Source: Colwellia sp. 12G3
GTDB taxonomy: Bacteria; Pseudomonadota; Gammaproteobacteria; Enterobacterales; Alteromonadaceae
Length of the DNA: 64,000 nucleotides
Assembly: GCF_002836775.1 (NCBI RefSeq)
Contig: NZ_PJAQ01000066.1
Coordinates: 372,001-436,000, forward strand
Reading direction: 5' to 3'
The notes beneath the pieces were generated by a model, which saw nothing but the letters and a program-made list of their open reading frames with translations, had not been told where the DNA came from and did not search any database. Position 1 is the first letter of the stretch. Every line of letters begins with the position of its first letter. A program made the translations under genes and the position numbers. This document shows, in pieces, positions 26,971 through 35,783 of this stretch.

Positions 26971-27090
26971 AGCCTTTCAGCTAGGTTTTTATTTGCGTAT
27001 TCTTATTTGAAAGAATTATTAAATGCTTCTGTAACGATAGTTGATAATAACTGTCGCCAAACAAGCAAGTATCAGTGTTGGGGTTTTCAA

Positions 27091-28719
27091 ATGAATGAAC
27101 AAATGTGGTGGCGTGGCGCGGTAATTTATCAAATTTATCCACGTAGCTTCTATGATGCTAATCAGGATGGCATTGGCGATTTGCCAGGGATTATTAGCAA
27201 GTTAGATTATATAGCTAGTTTAGGTGTTGATGCTATTTGGATCTCGCCTTTTTTCAAATCCCCAATGAAAGATTTTGGCTATGACATTAGTGACTATCGT
27301 GAAATTGATCCTATTTTTGGTACGCTAGCGGACTTTGATGAACTTGTCATTAAAGCGCATGCGCTTGGTATTAAAATTATGATTGATCAGGTGTTGAGTC
27401 ATACCTCTGATCAACATCAGTGGTTTATTGATTCACGTGAAGATCAAACTAACGATAAAGCAGATTGGTACGTATGGAGTGATGCCAAAGCTGATGGCAC
27501 TGCACCCAACAACTGGTTATCTATATTTGGTGGCACAGGCTGGACTTGGGAGCCAAGACGTCAACAATATTACCTACATAACTTTCTCACAAGTCAGCCA
27601 GACTTGAACTTCCATAACCCTGATGTGCGTCAAGCTGTGCTAGACAATATTGAATTTTGGCTTGAACGTGGTGTTGATGGTTTCCGCCTTGATGCGATTA
27701 ACTTTTGTTATCATGATGCGCAATTACGTGATAACCCAGCGAAGGCTAAAGAGTTAAGAACAAGTATCGGCTTTGATGAGAAAAACCCATACGCTTACCA
27801 GTATCATTATTACAATAATACCCAAGATGAAAATCTCGGTTTTATGGAAGATATTCGAACTCTGCTGAACCAGTACCCTGGTACCGTTGCTTTAGGTGAA
27901 ATATCTTCAGAAGATTCATTGAAAACCATGGCTGAATATACCCAAGGTGAACACCGTTTGCACATGGGTTACAGCTTTGACTTATTAACCGATAACTTCA
28001 GTGCTAGTTATATTAAACAAGTAGTACAAAACCTTGAATCACGTGTTTTAGATGGCTGGCCATGTTGGTCTATTTCAAATCACGATGTTGAACGTGTTGT
28101 TACTCGCTGGGGCGGTTTTAATAGTAACGATTTTGCTAAAATGCTCTTCGCAATGATTTCGTCATTACGTGGAAGTGTTTGTAGCTATCAAGGTGAAGAG
28201 TTAGGTTTAACTGAAGCTGATATTGCTTTTGAAGATATTCAAGATCCATATGGCATCACTTTTTGGCCACAATTTAAAGGCCGTGATGGTTGCAGAACGC
28301 CACATCCTTGGCAGCATGACTTAGTTAATGCTGGCTTTAGTGAAGGCAAACCTTGGTTACCGGTAGCAAACGAGCACTTTGATAAATCAGTAGATGTACA
28401 AGATGAAGCGATTGATTCAGTGCTAAATAGCTATCGTCACTTTAATCATTGGCGTAAAGAGCAACCTGCTTTACGTTATGGTGACATCAACTTTATTGAT
28501 ACCGCTGAACCGCTATTAGCGTTTGTGCGTCAATACGAAGGTGAGCAGTTATTAGTATGCTTTAATTTTAGTGAGCAAAGCCAAACAGTGGCTTTATCTT
28601 CACTGACTCAAGCAAGTGATAGCCTCACAGTGTTGTCTGGTCATAAACTAGTAAGCGCAACAATTGCTGATGGTACCTTAACGTTACCCCCTTTTGGCTG
28701 TTTTTATAGCAAGCTCTAA
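27091..28719 (+). CDS. cytoplasmic alpha-glucosidase / oligo-1,6-glucosidase type, glycoside hydrolase family 13
   Basis: 542 residues from ATG 27091. The frame stays open 69 codons further upstream, but that stretch runs through two and a half operator palindromes and has no GH13 homology, whereas MWWRGAVIYQIYPRSFYD is the classical beginning of the family. Catalytic set: Asp201 in GFRLDAINF, Glu270 in ALGEISSED, Asp332 in SNHDVER. The QDGIGDLPGI segment near residue 25 suits alpha-glucosidases of the GH13_23-like group, which split maltose and short dextrins. No signal peptide, so it acts on imported sugar. First gene of a two-gene operon with the exported amylase 80 bp downstream. Confidence 0.92.
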   Translation: MNEQMWWRGAVIYQIYPRSFYDANQDGIGDLPGIISKLDYIASLGVDAIWISPFFKSPMKDFGYDISDYREIDPIFGTLADFDELVIKAHALGIKIMIDQVLSHTSDQHQWFIDSREDQTNDKADWYVWSDAKADGTAPNNWLSIFGGTGWTWEPRRQQYYLHNFLTSQPDLNFHNPDVRQAVLDNIEFWLERGVDGFRLDAINFCYHDAQLRDNPAKAKELRTSIGFDEKNPYAYQYHYYNNTQDENLGFMEDIRTLLNQYPGTVALGEISSEDSLKTMAEYTQGEHRLHMGYSFDLLTDNFSASYIKQVVQNLESRVLDGWPCWSISNHDVERVVTRWGGFNSNDFAKMLFAMISSLRGSVCSYQGEELGLTEADIAFEDIQDPYGITFWPQFKGRDGCRTPHPWQHDLVNAGFSEGKPWLPVANEHFDKSVDVQDEAIDSVLNSYRHFNHWRKEQPALRYGDINFIDTAEPLLAFVRQYEGEQLLVCFNFSEQSQTVALSSLTQASDSLTVLSGHKLVSATIADGTLTLPPFGCFYSKL

Positions 28720-28799
28720 TTGCTGCTTAGTCAATTACTTAGTCAGTTATGTCAGTAAGTTAATTCGGTCAATACGGTAAACACATTAAGAGAAACGTT

Positions 28800-30587
28800 A
28801 TGAATTTTATTAGTAAATGTTCGGTACTAGCAGCAATAGGCTTGGCCTGTGTAACATCGCCGTTAAGCCAGGCAAGTGAAGCTAAGTTAACAGCTAAAGC
28901 GGCAACGTTAGCACCTTATCAACAACGTGATTTTCAAGACGAAGTCTTTTATTTTGTTTTACCAGACCGTTTTTACAATGGTGATACCAGTAATGATTTA
29001 GGCGCGGCTGCGAATGATAAAAAACGTGCTGTGTCGCGCGGTGGTTTTGATAAAAGCCATAAGGGTATGTATCACGGTGGTGACTTAGCTGGTCTTACTG
29101 ACAAGTTAGCTTACCTTGATAATATGGGTGTAAGTGCCATTTGGTTAACGCCAGTATTACGTAATCGCGCTATGCAAGCAGGTACCTCAGGTTATCATGG
29201 TTATTGGATTTTAGACTTTACTGAAATTGACCCACACCTTGGTAGCAACGCAGAGCTAAAAAACTTTATAGACCAAGCACACAAACGTAATATAAAAGTA
29301 TTTTTTGATATTATTACTAACCATACCGCTGATGTAATTAAGTACAAAGAATGTCACGGTGAAGACGGCTTAGGCTGGATTGTTGATGTAAGTGAAGGTA
29401 ATGATTGCCCATTTATTTCAATGGCACAACTTGCGCAGGGTAAGCATTACAGTCCATTAATTCCTAAAGGTGATGAAGCATTAAAATCCCCAGCATGGCT
29501 TAATGATATGGATGTTTATCACAATCAAGGCGATTCATTTTGGCGAGGCGAAAGTGCAGTACGCGGTGACTTTGCTGGTCTTGATGACTTATATACCCAA
29601 AAAGCCAGTGTTGTTAATGGCATGGTCGATATATATAAAGATATCATTGATGAGTTTAAACCCGATGGTTTTCGTATTGATACCGTAAAACATGTCAACA
29701 TAGAGTTTTGGCAACAATTCTCACCCGCTTTAATCACTCATGCTAAAACACAGGGCATTGATAATTTCTTCATGTTTGGTGAGGTTTATAGTTTTGAACC
29801 TGAATTATTGAGTCGCTTTACTACTGAAGCTAAAATTCCTTCCGTATTAGATTTTGCTTTTCAAGGTGCTATGACAAAGGCCTTGGTTGAACAGCAAGGT
29901 ACTGATGTATTGGCGCAATTATTTGCGAAAGACCATTTTTATCAAACTGAGCATAAATTTATTCGCAACACCAACGCTAATCAATTAGTTAACTTTACTG
30001 GTAATCATGACATGGGCCGCTTTGCTTATGCACTGAAACAAAGTCCTCATCATTATAGTGAAGAAGCGCAAATTCAACGTAACTTACTAGCACATGCCAT
30101 GATGTTCTTTAGTCGCGGTGTACCCGTTATTTATTATGGTGACGAGCAAGGTTTTGTGGGTGATGGTGGTGATCAAGCATCACGCCAAGATATGATGCCT
30201 TCTTTTGTTGCTAGTTATAATGATGATGATTTACTGGCAACAAGTAAGAGTACAGCGGATGATAATTTTGATACTAACCATCTTTTTTATCAAAGCTTTG
30301 CTAAGTTTGCGCAGTTATATCAGCAATACCCAGCGTTACGCTTTGGTGAGCAGACCGTTGTTTATTCACAAGATAAAGCAGGTGTTTTCGCTATATCGCG
30401 TCAAATGAAAGCGACGAGTGAAAGCAAAGGACAAAATTTATTGATTGTTTTCAATACGGCGATTAATGCGCAACAGCTCAATGTATTAACAGCTAAGGCC
30501 GAGGGGACATTGCTTTATCGTTCAGTTAACACAGACAACGCGGACGAAATAGCACCATTAAGCTTTGCTATCTATCAATTAAAATAG
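28800..30587 (+). CDS. exported alpha-amylase-type enzyme, glycoside hydrolase family 13
   Basis: 595 residues with a signal peptide (cleavage near SQA-SE, residue 25). GH13 barrel: VFYFVLPDRFYNGD opening, MYHGGDLAGLTDKLAYLDNMG, FFDIITNHTADV (region I), nucleophile Asp294 in GFRIDTVKHVN, Glu328 in MFGEVYS and Asp404 in TGNHDMGR. A small C-terminal beta domain follows from about 500. It cuts internal alpha-1,4 bonds of dextrins in the periplasm, and cyclomaltodextrinase-like activity is possible. Lies 80 bp after the GH13 glucosidase gene under the same operators, and a terminator follows at 30668. Confidence 0.9.
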   Translation: MNFISKCSVLAAIGLACVTSPLSQASEAKLTAKAATLAPYQQRDFQDEVFYFVLPDRFYNGDTSNDLGAAANDKKRAVSRGGFDKSHKGMYHGGDLAGLTDKLAYLDNMGVSAIWLTPVLRNRAMQAGTSGYHGYWILDFTEIDPHLGSNAELKNFIDQAHKRNIKVFFDIITNHTADVIKYKECHGEDGLGWIVDVSEGNDCPFISMAQLAQGKHYSPLIPKGDEALKSPAWLNDMDVYHNQGDSFWRGESAVRGDFAGLDDLYTQKASVVNGMVDIYKDIIDEFKPDGFRIDTVKHVNIEFWQQFSPALITHAKTQGIDNFFMFGEVYSFEPELLSRFTTEAKIPSVLDFAFQGAMTKALVEQQGTDVLAQLFAKDHFYQTEHKFIRNTNANQLVNFTGNHDMGRFAYALKQSPHHYSEEAQIQRNLLAHAMMFFSRGVPVIYYGDEQGFVGDGGDQASRQDMMPSFVASYNDDDLLATSKSTADDNFDTNHLFYQSFAKFAQLYQQYPALRFGEQTVVYSQDKAGVFAISRQMKATSESKGQNLLIVFNTAINAQQLNVLTAKAEGTLLYRSVNTDNADEIAPLSFAIYQLK

Positions 30588-30667
30588 CGATTCTCCGCTA
30601 TAAATAACGAACAAAATTAATTGTTTAAATAATCCTAGATAGTAGCGATAAGTAGAATAAGAGAAAT

Positions 30668-30707
30668 AAAAAAGCGACCTCAATTCATATTGAAGTCGCT
30701 TTTTTTG
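30668..30707. terminator. Rho-independent terminator, A-stem-T type
   Basis: Six A, then GCGAC-c-TCAAT / ATTGA-a-GTCGC with one mismatch, then seven T. It ends the amylase operon and can also stop transcription from the convergent DUF938 gene. Confidence 0.85.
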
Positions 30708-30890
30708 TCTATGAAAAGTTACTCTCACATTAGGAACTGCCTATAAGGGTAAATTTTAGCTACCTTGAAATAATAATGGCTATATTTTTCAAACTCGGTA
30801 GTTACTTTATGAGCGCGAAAAGTAATAGAAGGTAAGATCATAAACCACTAATTTTTAAAAATAGCGGAGGTGGATTTATGTTGGGGAACG

Positions 30891-31496
30891 TTAAATTTTT
30901 GAAAAAACCAATAATCGATTGTTGGCTGGCATCCGATGATCATCAATTAAATTAAGCCCTGCTGCCTTTGCCAATAATAAAATTGCTTCTATATCGCGAA
31001 TACCGCTATTTATGTCTCTCTCTTTAAGCCAACTATCAAAGTTGGCATTGCTTTCGCTGGAGAACTTCCCGTTATAATTGAAGGGGCCGTAAATACAAAC
31101 GCTAGCTTCTGCTGCTAAATTTTGTGCAATGGCTGCAAAAAACTTCACCACTAATGGCCAACTTATTATATGTAAAGTATTGGCGGTATAGAGCCCATCG
31201 ACGGGTAGGTTATTGTTAGGCACCGGCCAAGTTTTATGTAAATCAACAGTAATAGGTCTTTGTACATTCGCTAAAACAGCTTCATCTAACCATGCATTAA
31301 TACCTAAATGGTTTATCGGTAAATCACTGGTTTGCCAAGTAAGGTGGGGCAGCTGCTGGCCGAAGAAAACGGCATGTTGCCCAGTACCTGAACCAATTTC
31401 TAACACATGTTTAGTACTTGAAAAAACAGTTGTTAAAATATTTAAAATCGGTTGTTTATTATTTTCACATGCTTGGGAAAAAGGTTTATTCATCAT
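30891..31496 (-). CDS. DUF938 SAM-dependent methyltransferase-like protein
   Basis: 201 residues. N-terminal FSQACENNKQPILNILTTVF and motif I VLEIGSGTGQHAVFFGQQLP, then DLPINHLGINAWLDEA, VDGLYTANTLHIISWP and CIYGPFNYNGKFSSESNANFD are the hallmark blocks of DUF938. These proteins have a Rossmann methyltransferase fold and no established substrate. Two ATGs start the frame, and Met2 is equally possible. Followed upstream on the same strand by the GNAT-like gene 49 bp away. Confidence 0.85.
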   Translation of the reverse strand: MMNKPFSQACENNKQPILNILTTVFSSTKHVLEIGSGTGQHAVFFGQQLPHLTWQTSDLPINHLGINAWLDEAVLANVQRPITVDLHKTWPVPNNNLPVDGLYTANTLHIISWPLVVKFFAAIAQNLAAEASVCIYGPFNYNGKFSSESNANFDSWLKERDINSGIRDIEAILLLAKAAGLNLIDDHRMPANNRLLVFSKI

Positions 31497-31545
31497 ATTT
31501 TCTTAATTTAGTTAAGCTACGATTTGAAAGCATAACCTTTAAAGA

Positions 31546-32682
31546 TCACTCCTTGAAAGGTAATACCTGTCGACATTGCTGTTGATAGGTTAGCATATGC
31601 TTTTGCTCTTGTTGACAAAAGTCTTTAATGGCCATTTTAAAAGCGGGGTGTTTAATCCAGTGGTAAGAGTGCGTTAATACCGGCTCGAAACCTCTTTGAA
31701 TTTTGTGTTCACCTTGAGTACCTGGGTTAAAGCTTTTTAGTTTGTTCTCAATGCAAAATTCGATGCCACGATAATAACAAAGTTCAAAATGTAAATTATT
31801 ATGAGGTTTAGTACAGCCCCAATATCGACCATATAATTGAGAATCATCGTAAAAAAATAGTGCACAAGCAATATCTTCTTCTGCATCACTGGCAATAATC
31901 AATAAAACATTGTCGGACTCATTGGCTAATATTTGTTTAAAAAATTCATAATTCAAGTGCGGCTGATGACCTCGTTTTAAGTAGGTCAGTTGATAGGTTA
32001 AATAAAAAAACTCAAGGTCTTGCTGGCTAATTTCATTATTTTTCAGCTGTCTAATTTTAATTTCTTGCTCAATGATCGACAGTCTTTCTTTGCGCGTGTT
32101 TTTTCTTTTACGTGAGGTGAAGGTATTTAGAAAATCATCGAATGTTTTATAATCACGATTAAACCAATGAAATTGCACGGTATTACGTTGATAAACATCT
32201 TCAGGTAAAGCCGTCTTTATTTCATCGCAATACAAAATATGCCAGCTATTTATATTTTGTTGTTGGCAATGCTCAATTAATGGCTCAAATAACTCATTCA
32301 TCTGCAGCTGTGAAGAAAGTAATTTATCACTACTAACCGGGGTAAAAGGAATGGTTGCCACTAATTTAGGGTAATAATCTATGCCATTACGTTTAAAAGC
32401 ATCAGCCCAATCCCAATCAAAAACATATTCGCCCCAAGAGTGACTTTTCAAATACATCGGCATAACAGCCGTTATTTCATTGTGAGTGGTTGCCACTAAA
32501 TGATGAGCTTGCCAACCTTGTTTAGCGCTTACCGACTGACTTTTTTCAAGGGCATTAAAAAAATAATAATGAAGGAAAGGGCATGATGAGCTATTTAATT
32601 TCTGCCAAGTATTAGCGCATATTTTGTCAATATGGTGAATGAAATTAATGTTTATGTCGACATTCAATAGAGTATTTCTCAC
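31546..32682 (-). CDS. GNAT/FemAB-like acyltransferase (DUF482 type)
   Basis: 378 residues with no signal peptide. CPFLHYYFFNALEKSQSVSAKQGWQAHHLVA, YFDWDWADAF-like segment (YVFDWDWADAFKRNGIDYYPKLV), FTSRKRKNTRKER, and the C-terminal NPGTQGEHKIQRGFEP are characteristic of the DUF482/peptidogalycan-biosynthesis-like family, which belongs to the acyl-CoA N-acyltransferase superfamily. Substrate unknown. It lies 21 bp downstream of the membrane-anchored methyltransferase gene on the same strand, so the two are probably co-transcribed. Confidence 0.82.
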   Translation of the reverse strand: MRNTLLNVDININFIHHIDKICANTWQKLNSSSCPFLHYYFFNALEKSQSVSAKQGWQAHHLVATTHNEITAVMPMYLKSHSWGEYVFDWDWADAFKRNGIDYYPKLVATIPFTPVSSDKLLSSQLQMNELFEPLIEHCQQQNINSWHILYCDEIKTALPEDVYQRNTVQFHWFNRDYKTFDDFLNTFTSRKRKNTRKERLSIIEQEIKIRQLKNNEISQQDLEFFYLTYQLTYLKRGHQPHLNYEFFKQILANESDNVLLIIASDAEEDIACALFFYDDSQLYGRYWGCTKPHNNLHFELCYYRGIEFCIENKLKSFNPGTQGEHKIQRGFEPVLTHSYHWIKHPAFKMAIKDFCQQEQKHMLTYQQQCRQVLPFKE

Positions 32683-32703
32683 TAGCTAAAGGCACATGAT
32701 ACA

Positions 32704-33267
32704 TCAAAGCTTAAGTTCATCCTTACCAATTTTGTAAAGGTAAACAGGAGACTTGTAAAAATCATCGAGTCGTATGGTTTTACTCGATTGCCATGAGGGC
32801 AGGGCAAAATTGTTACTTATAAGAAAGTTAATGTCAGCTTGGTCTGACCGTAATTTATCATTGATTTTACCCATCGCCTCGGGAAATAAATAACACACTA
32901 ATACCGATGCTGCAGATAAGTCTGCCTTATAAAAATCTTGTCGATGCAAGGTTAGGTTTTTTAAGCCTAATACTTTTTTAAGTAAGGTTGATGTCAGCCA
33001 TGGCAGATAGGATAACTCGTATCCCACGATTTGCCTTTGCGGATATTTCTGGGCCATACGTATAACAAAGTTGCCCCAGCCACTACCTAAGTCAATGATG
33101 GTGCCATTACCGGTTTCATCAGCCAACTGCATCATAGCAAAGTAGGCTTTATTTGAGCTTGGCATAGGTGTAATACCTAGTTTCACCGTACTGAATACGA
33201 TAGAGCCAGCAAAAAAGACCATAATAAGGGCAAGAATAATAAACAAAATAAGTTCGGGAATTATCAA
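32704..33267 (-). CDS. membrane-anchored SAM methyltransferase, FAM173/ATPSCKMT-like
   Basis: 187 residues. One N-terminal membrane helix (about 5-27), then TPMPSSNKAYFAMMQLA, motif I IIDLGSGWGNFVIRMAQKYP with DLGSGWG, then QIVGYELSYLPWL and DFYKADLSAASVLVCYLFPEAM. The order of TM anchor, 'TP.....' lead, DxGSG and 'GYELn..L' follows the animal FAM173/ATPSCKMT lysine methyltransferases that modify ATP-synthase c subunits. A related role on a membrane protein is inference from that resemblance. It starts 24 bp after the LysR stop, same strand. Confidence 0.7.
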   Translation of the reverse strand: MIIPELILFIILALIMVFFAGSIVFSTVKLGITPMPSSNKAYFAMMQLADETGNGTIIDLGSGWGNFVIRMAQKYPQRQIVGYELSYLPWLTSTLLKKVLGLKNLTLHRQDFYKADLSAASVLVCYLFPEAMGKINDKLRSDQADINFLISNNFALPSWQSSKTIRLDDFYKSPVYLYKIGKDELKL

Positions 33268-33291
33268 AGGTAAACTCTCAAATAGGATAAG

Positions 33292-34194
33292 TTATTTTTC
33301 AACGCTGACGATATTCTCTACTAAAAAGTCTAAGAAAACCCGTGTTTTTGGTGAAAGCATCTCTCGCTTCAAGTAGATGGCGTAAGTGGCACTTAACTCT
33401 TCATATGGGCTGAAAGTATAATCTGGCATCACTTGAATTAAGCTACCATCTTCTAATTCATTTTTAACGGCCCATAAAGGGATTAACGCTAGCCCGGCAT
33501 TATTTAGTACTAACTGCTTCTGACCATTAACCGAGTTAACAGAAATTGCCTTGTTGAGGGAAAGTTTAGTTTTCTCTTCAGCCATTAAAAACCAATCTTT
33601 CCAGCGAGCATAGTTATAGCGAATACATTGATGATCTTTTAACTCTGCGGGGCTGTGAGGAGTACCATGGCGGGTAAGGTAATGAGGGCTTGCGCATAAT
33701 AAAAAATTATTTAACGCCAGTTGCCTTGCTATCATTGTAGAATCGGGTAAACGACCGCTACGAATGGCAACATCGATATTTTCTTCGACAAGATCAACAA
33801 CCCGCTCGGTTAACTCCAGTTCAATATCAATTTTTGGATACAGCGACATAAACTTAGCAATCAGTGGCAGTACCACACTTTCGCCAAAGCCCACTGTCAT
33901 GCTTATATTAAGCTTACCTTTAGGCACTTCTTGCAAGTCATTGACGACTCTTTTCGCTTCATCAAACTCAGAGACAATACGTTGAGAGTATTCATAATAC
34001 TTAAGGCCAGCTTCCGTTAAGCCAGTATTTCGGGTGGTTTTATTTAACAGACGTACGCCAAGCTCTTGCTCAAGCACGGCAAGTTGTCTTGAAATAGAAG
34101 AGGGCTGTACATCAAAAATTCTACTGGTAGCTGAAATACTACCGGTTTCGACCACACTGTTGAAATACAGTAGGCGATTTAGTGAACTCATCAT
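33292..34194 (-). CDS. LysR-family transcriptional regulator
   Basis: 300 residues: winged HTH at about 1-62 (LNRLLYFNSVVETGSISATS then FDVQPSSISRQLAVLEQELG) and effector-binding domain from about 90. The CRSGRLPD-type segment IRSGRLPDSTMIARQLA places it among CrgA/PA2206-like LTTRs that often control a divergent oxidoreductase. It is divergent from the quinone-reductase-like gene at 34411 with 216 bp between, and is the probable regulator of that gene. Confidence 0.87.
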   Translation of the reverse strand: MMSSLNRLLYFNSVVETGSISATSRIFDVQPSSISRQLAVLEQELGVRLLNKTTRNTGLTEAGLKYYEYSQRIVSEFDEAKRVVNDLQEVPKGKLNISMTVGFGESVVLPLIAKFMSLYPKIDIELELTERVVDLVEENIDVAIRSGRLPDSTMIARQLALNNFLLCASPHYLTRHGTPHSPAELKDHQCIRYNYARWKDWFLMAEEKTKLSLNKAISVNSVNGQKQLVLNNAGLALIPLWAVKNELEDGSLIQVMPDYTFSPYEELSATYAIYLKREMLSPKTRVFLDFLVENIVSVEK

Positions 34195-34410
34195 GGCTCA
34201 TAGGATTATTTAACTTGTGATCACTCTAACTTTGCATTGTCTAAAAAGCAAATGTGATTTGCTAGTTAGGTTGTGGTTTGTTCAATTGGCAATGGATAGA
34301 ATAGCCACATTGAAACGAGCAAGCCTGTTCATCAGTACACAAGTACACAAGTAAGCAAATAACGACACAAACAACTACGCAACTAAAGAGTCAAATAAAG
34401 AGAGAAATGG

Positions 34411-35388
34411 ATGAAAGCAATGATCATTAAAGAAATTGGTACTACTGACGTTTTCCAACTTGCAGAAAGAGCAAAGCCAGAAGCTAAAGCAGGTCATATG
34501 GTAGTAAAAGTGAAGGCAAGCAGTGTCAACCCAATTGATACTATGCTGCGCTCCATTGAATTACCTTGGTCAGCGAATTTACCTGAAATACTTCACGGTG
34601 ATGTTGCAGGTATTGTTACTGAAATTGGTACAGGCGTTACAGATTTTAATGTGGGTGATGAAGTATATGGCATGGCTGGTGGTATTAACGGCGTTGATGG
34701 TGCATTAGCTGAGTTTATGTTGGTTGATGCGAGATTAATGGCTAACAAGCCTAAAACGCTAACGATGAAACAAGCCGCGGCATTGCCATTAGTAGCCATC
34801 ACTTCTTATGAAGCACTGGTTGAAAAAATGAATGTGCAGATAGGTGACAATGTACTTATTCATGGCGCTACCGGTGGTGTTGGTCATATTGCTGTTCAGT
34901 TAGCGAAAGTATTGGGTGCTAATGTCACTGCAACATATTCACCCGCTAATGTAGAGCTTGCAAAAACGCTAGGTGCAGATAACTTAGTTGACTATAAGAC
35001 TGAGTCAGTTGCAGACTATGTGCAGGCTTACACTGATGGTGTTGGTTTTGATAAAGTCTTTGATACGGTTGGGGGTGATAACATTGAAAAATCATTTGAA
35101 GCGGTTAAGTTTAACGGCCACGTAGCGACTATTCTTCCTATTGCTGACCCATTACAAATTGCCCTTAAAAGTTTATCATTCCACAGTATTTTGATGCTTA
35201 TTCCATTATGCCACGGTATTAACCATGCTTCACATGGTCGCATTTTGACTGAGATTGCCACCTTAGTAGATGCAGGTAAAATCACGCCTATTATTGATGA
35301 AAGCAATTTCTCAATCTGGGAAGTAGCAAGAGCGCACGATCATCTTACTTCGGGTAAAGCGGTAGGAAAAATCACCTTAACTGTATAG
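34411..35388 (+). CDS. NADPH:quinone reductase-like medium-chain dehydrogenase
   Basis: 325 residues. N-terminal GroES-like domain (SSVNPIDTMLRS, GDVAGIVTEIG) and Rossmann domain with VLIHGATGGVGHIAVQLAK near 145-163, DNLVDYKTESVADYV and FDTVGGDNIEKSF. No zinc-binding cysteines, so it belongs to the zinc-free QOR branch, reducing quinones or enals with NADPH. Divergent from the LysR regulator at 33292. Ribosome-binding AGAGAG lies before ATG 34411. Confidence 0.88.
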   Translation: MKAMIIKEIGTTDVFQLAERAKPEAKAGHMVVKVKASSVNPIDTMLRSIELPWSANLPEILHGDVAGIVTEIGTGVTDFNVGDEVYGMAGGINGVDGALAEFMLVDARLMANKPKTLTMKQAAALPLVAITSYEALVEKMNVQIGDNVLIHGATGGVGHIAVQLAKVLGANVTATYSPANVELAKTLGADNLVDYKTESVADYVQAYTDGVGFDKVFDTVGGDNIEKSFEAVKFNGHVATILPIADPLQIALKSLSFHSILMLIPLCHGINHASHGRILTEIATLVDAGKITPIIDESNFSIWEVARAHDHLTSGKAVGKITLTV

Positions 35389-35663
35389 ATTTAGAGTTAA
35401 TTGGACATAGCTTAAGTTAATCTTAGAGAAAGCTATAAAGAGTTTGTGGCTATCCAACGATTATGATAATTATTGCACTGAGTTTTAAAGGGTTGTTGAA
35501 AAGTAAATATAGAGTAATCGAATATTTCACCTCAAATATCGTGATAAAACCATGAGAAACTTCATATATCACTAAAAAGTAAAGGTAGCTAATAGCAGAT
35601 GCTTTTTTCCAAAATTCAAAGGTTAACTACCACCACAAAGAACTAAACCGCCCCGCGGTAATG

Positions 35664-35697
35664 GTGATATTCCCCCAATAAAACGGAGGAATATCAC
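35664..35697. repeat. 10-bp-arm inverted repeat
   Basis: GTGATATTCC (35664-35673) and GGAATATCAC (35688-35697), perfect arms, 14-base spacer. Lies in the 395-bp gap (35389-35783) between two convergent genes. That gap otherwise contains the terminator at 35700 and no gene-like frame. Confidence 0.5.
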
Positions 35698-35699
35698 AC

Positions 35700-35730
35700 A
35701 AAAATAAAGGTCTGCAATAGACCTTCATTT
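35700..35730 (-). terminator. terminator of the DUF1254 gene
   Basis: AAGGTCT-GCAAT-AGACCTT stem-loop. On the minus strand it is followed by TATTTTTG, 58 bp after the stop codon at 35784. Confidence 0.7.
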
Positions 35731-35783
35731 TAGAAAATAAATTTAGCGTAATTTGCTAACTGCTAAATTTTTTTGTTAAAAAG

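Noticed and set aside
26884..27090. N-terminal extension of the GH13 glucosidase
   Set aside because: Runs through operator palindromes and lacks similarity to the family; the start at 27091 is preferred.
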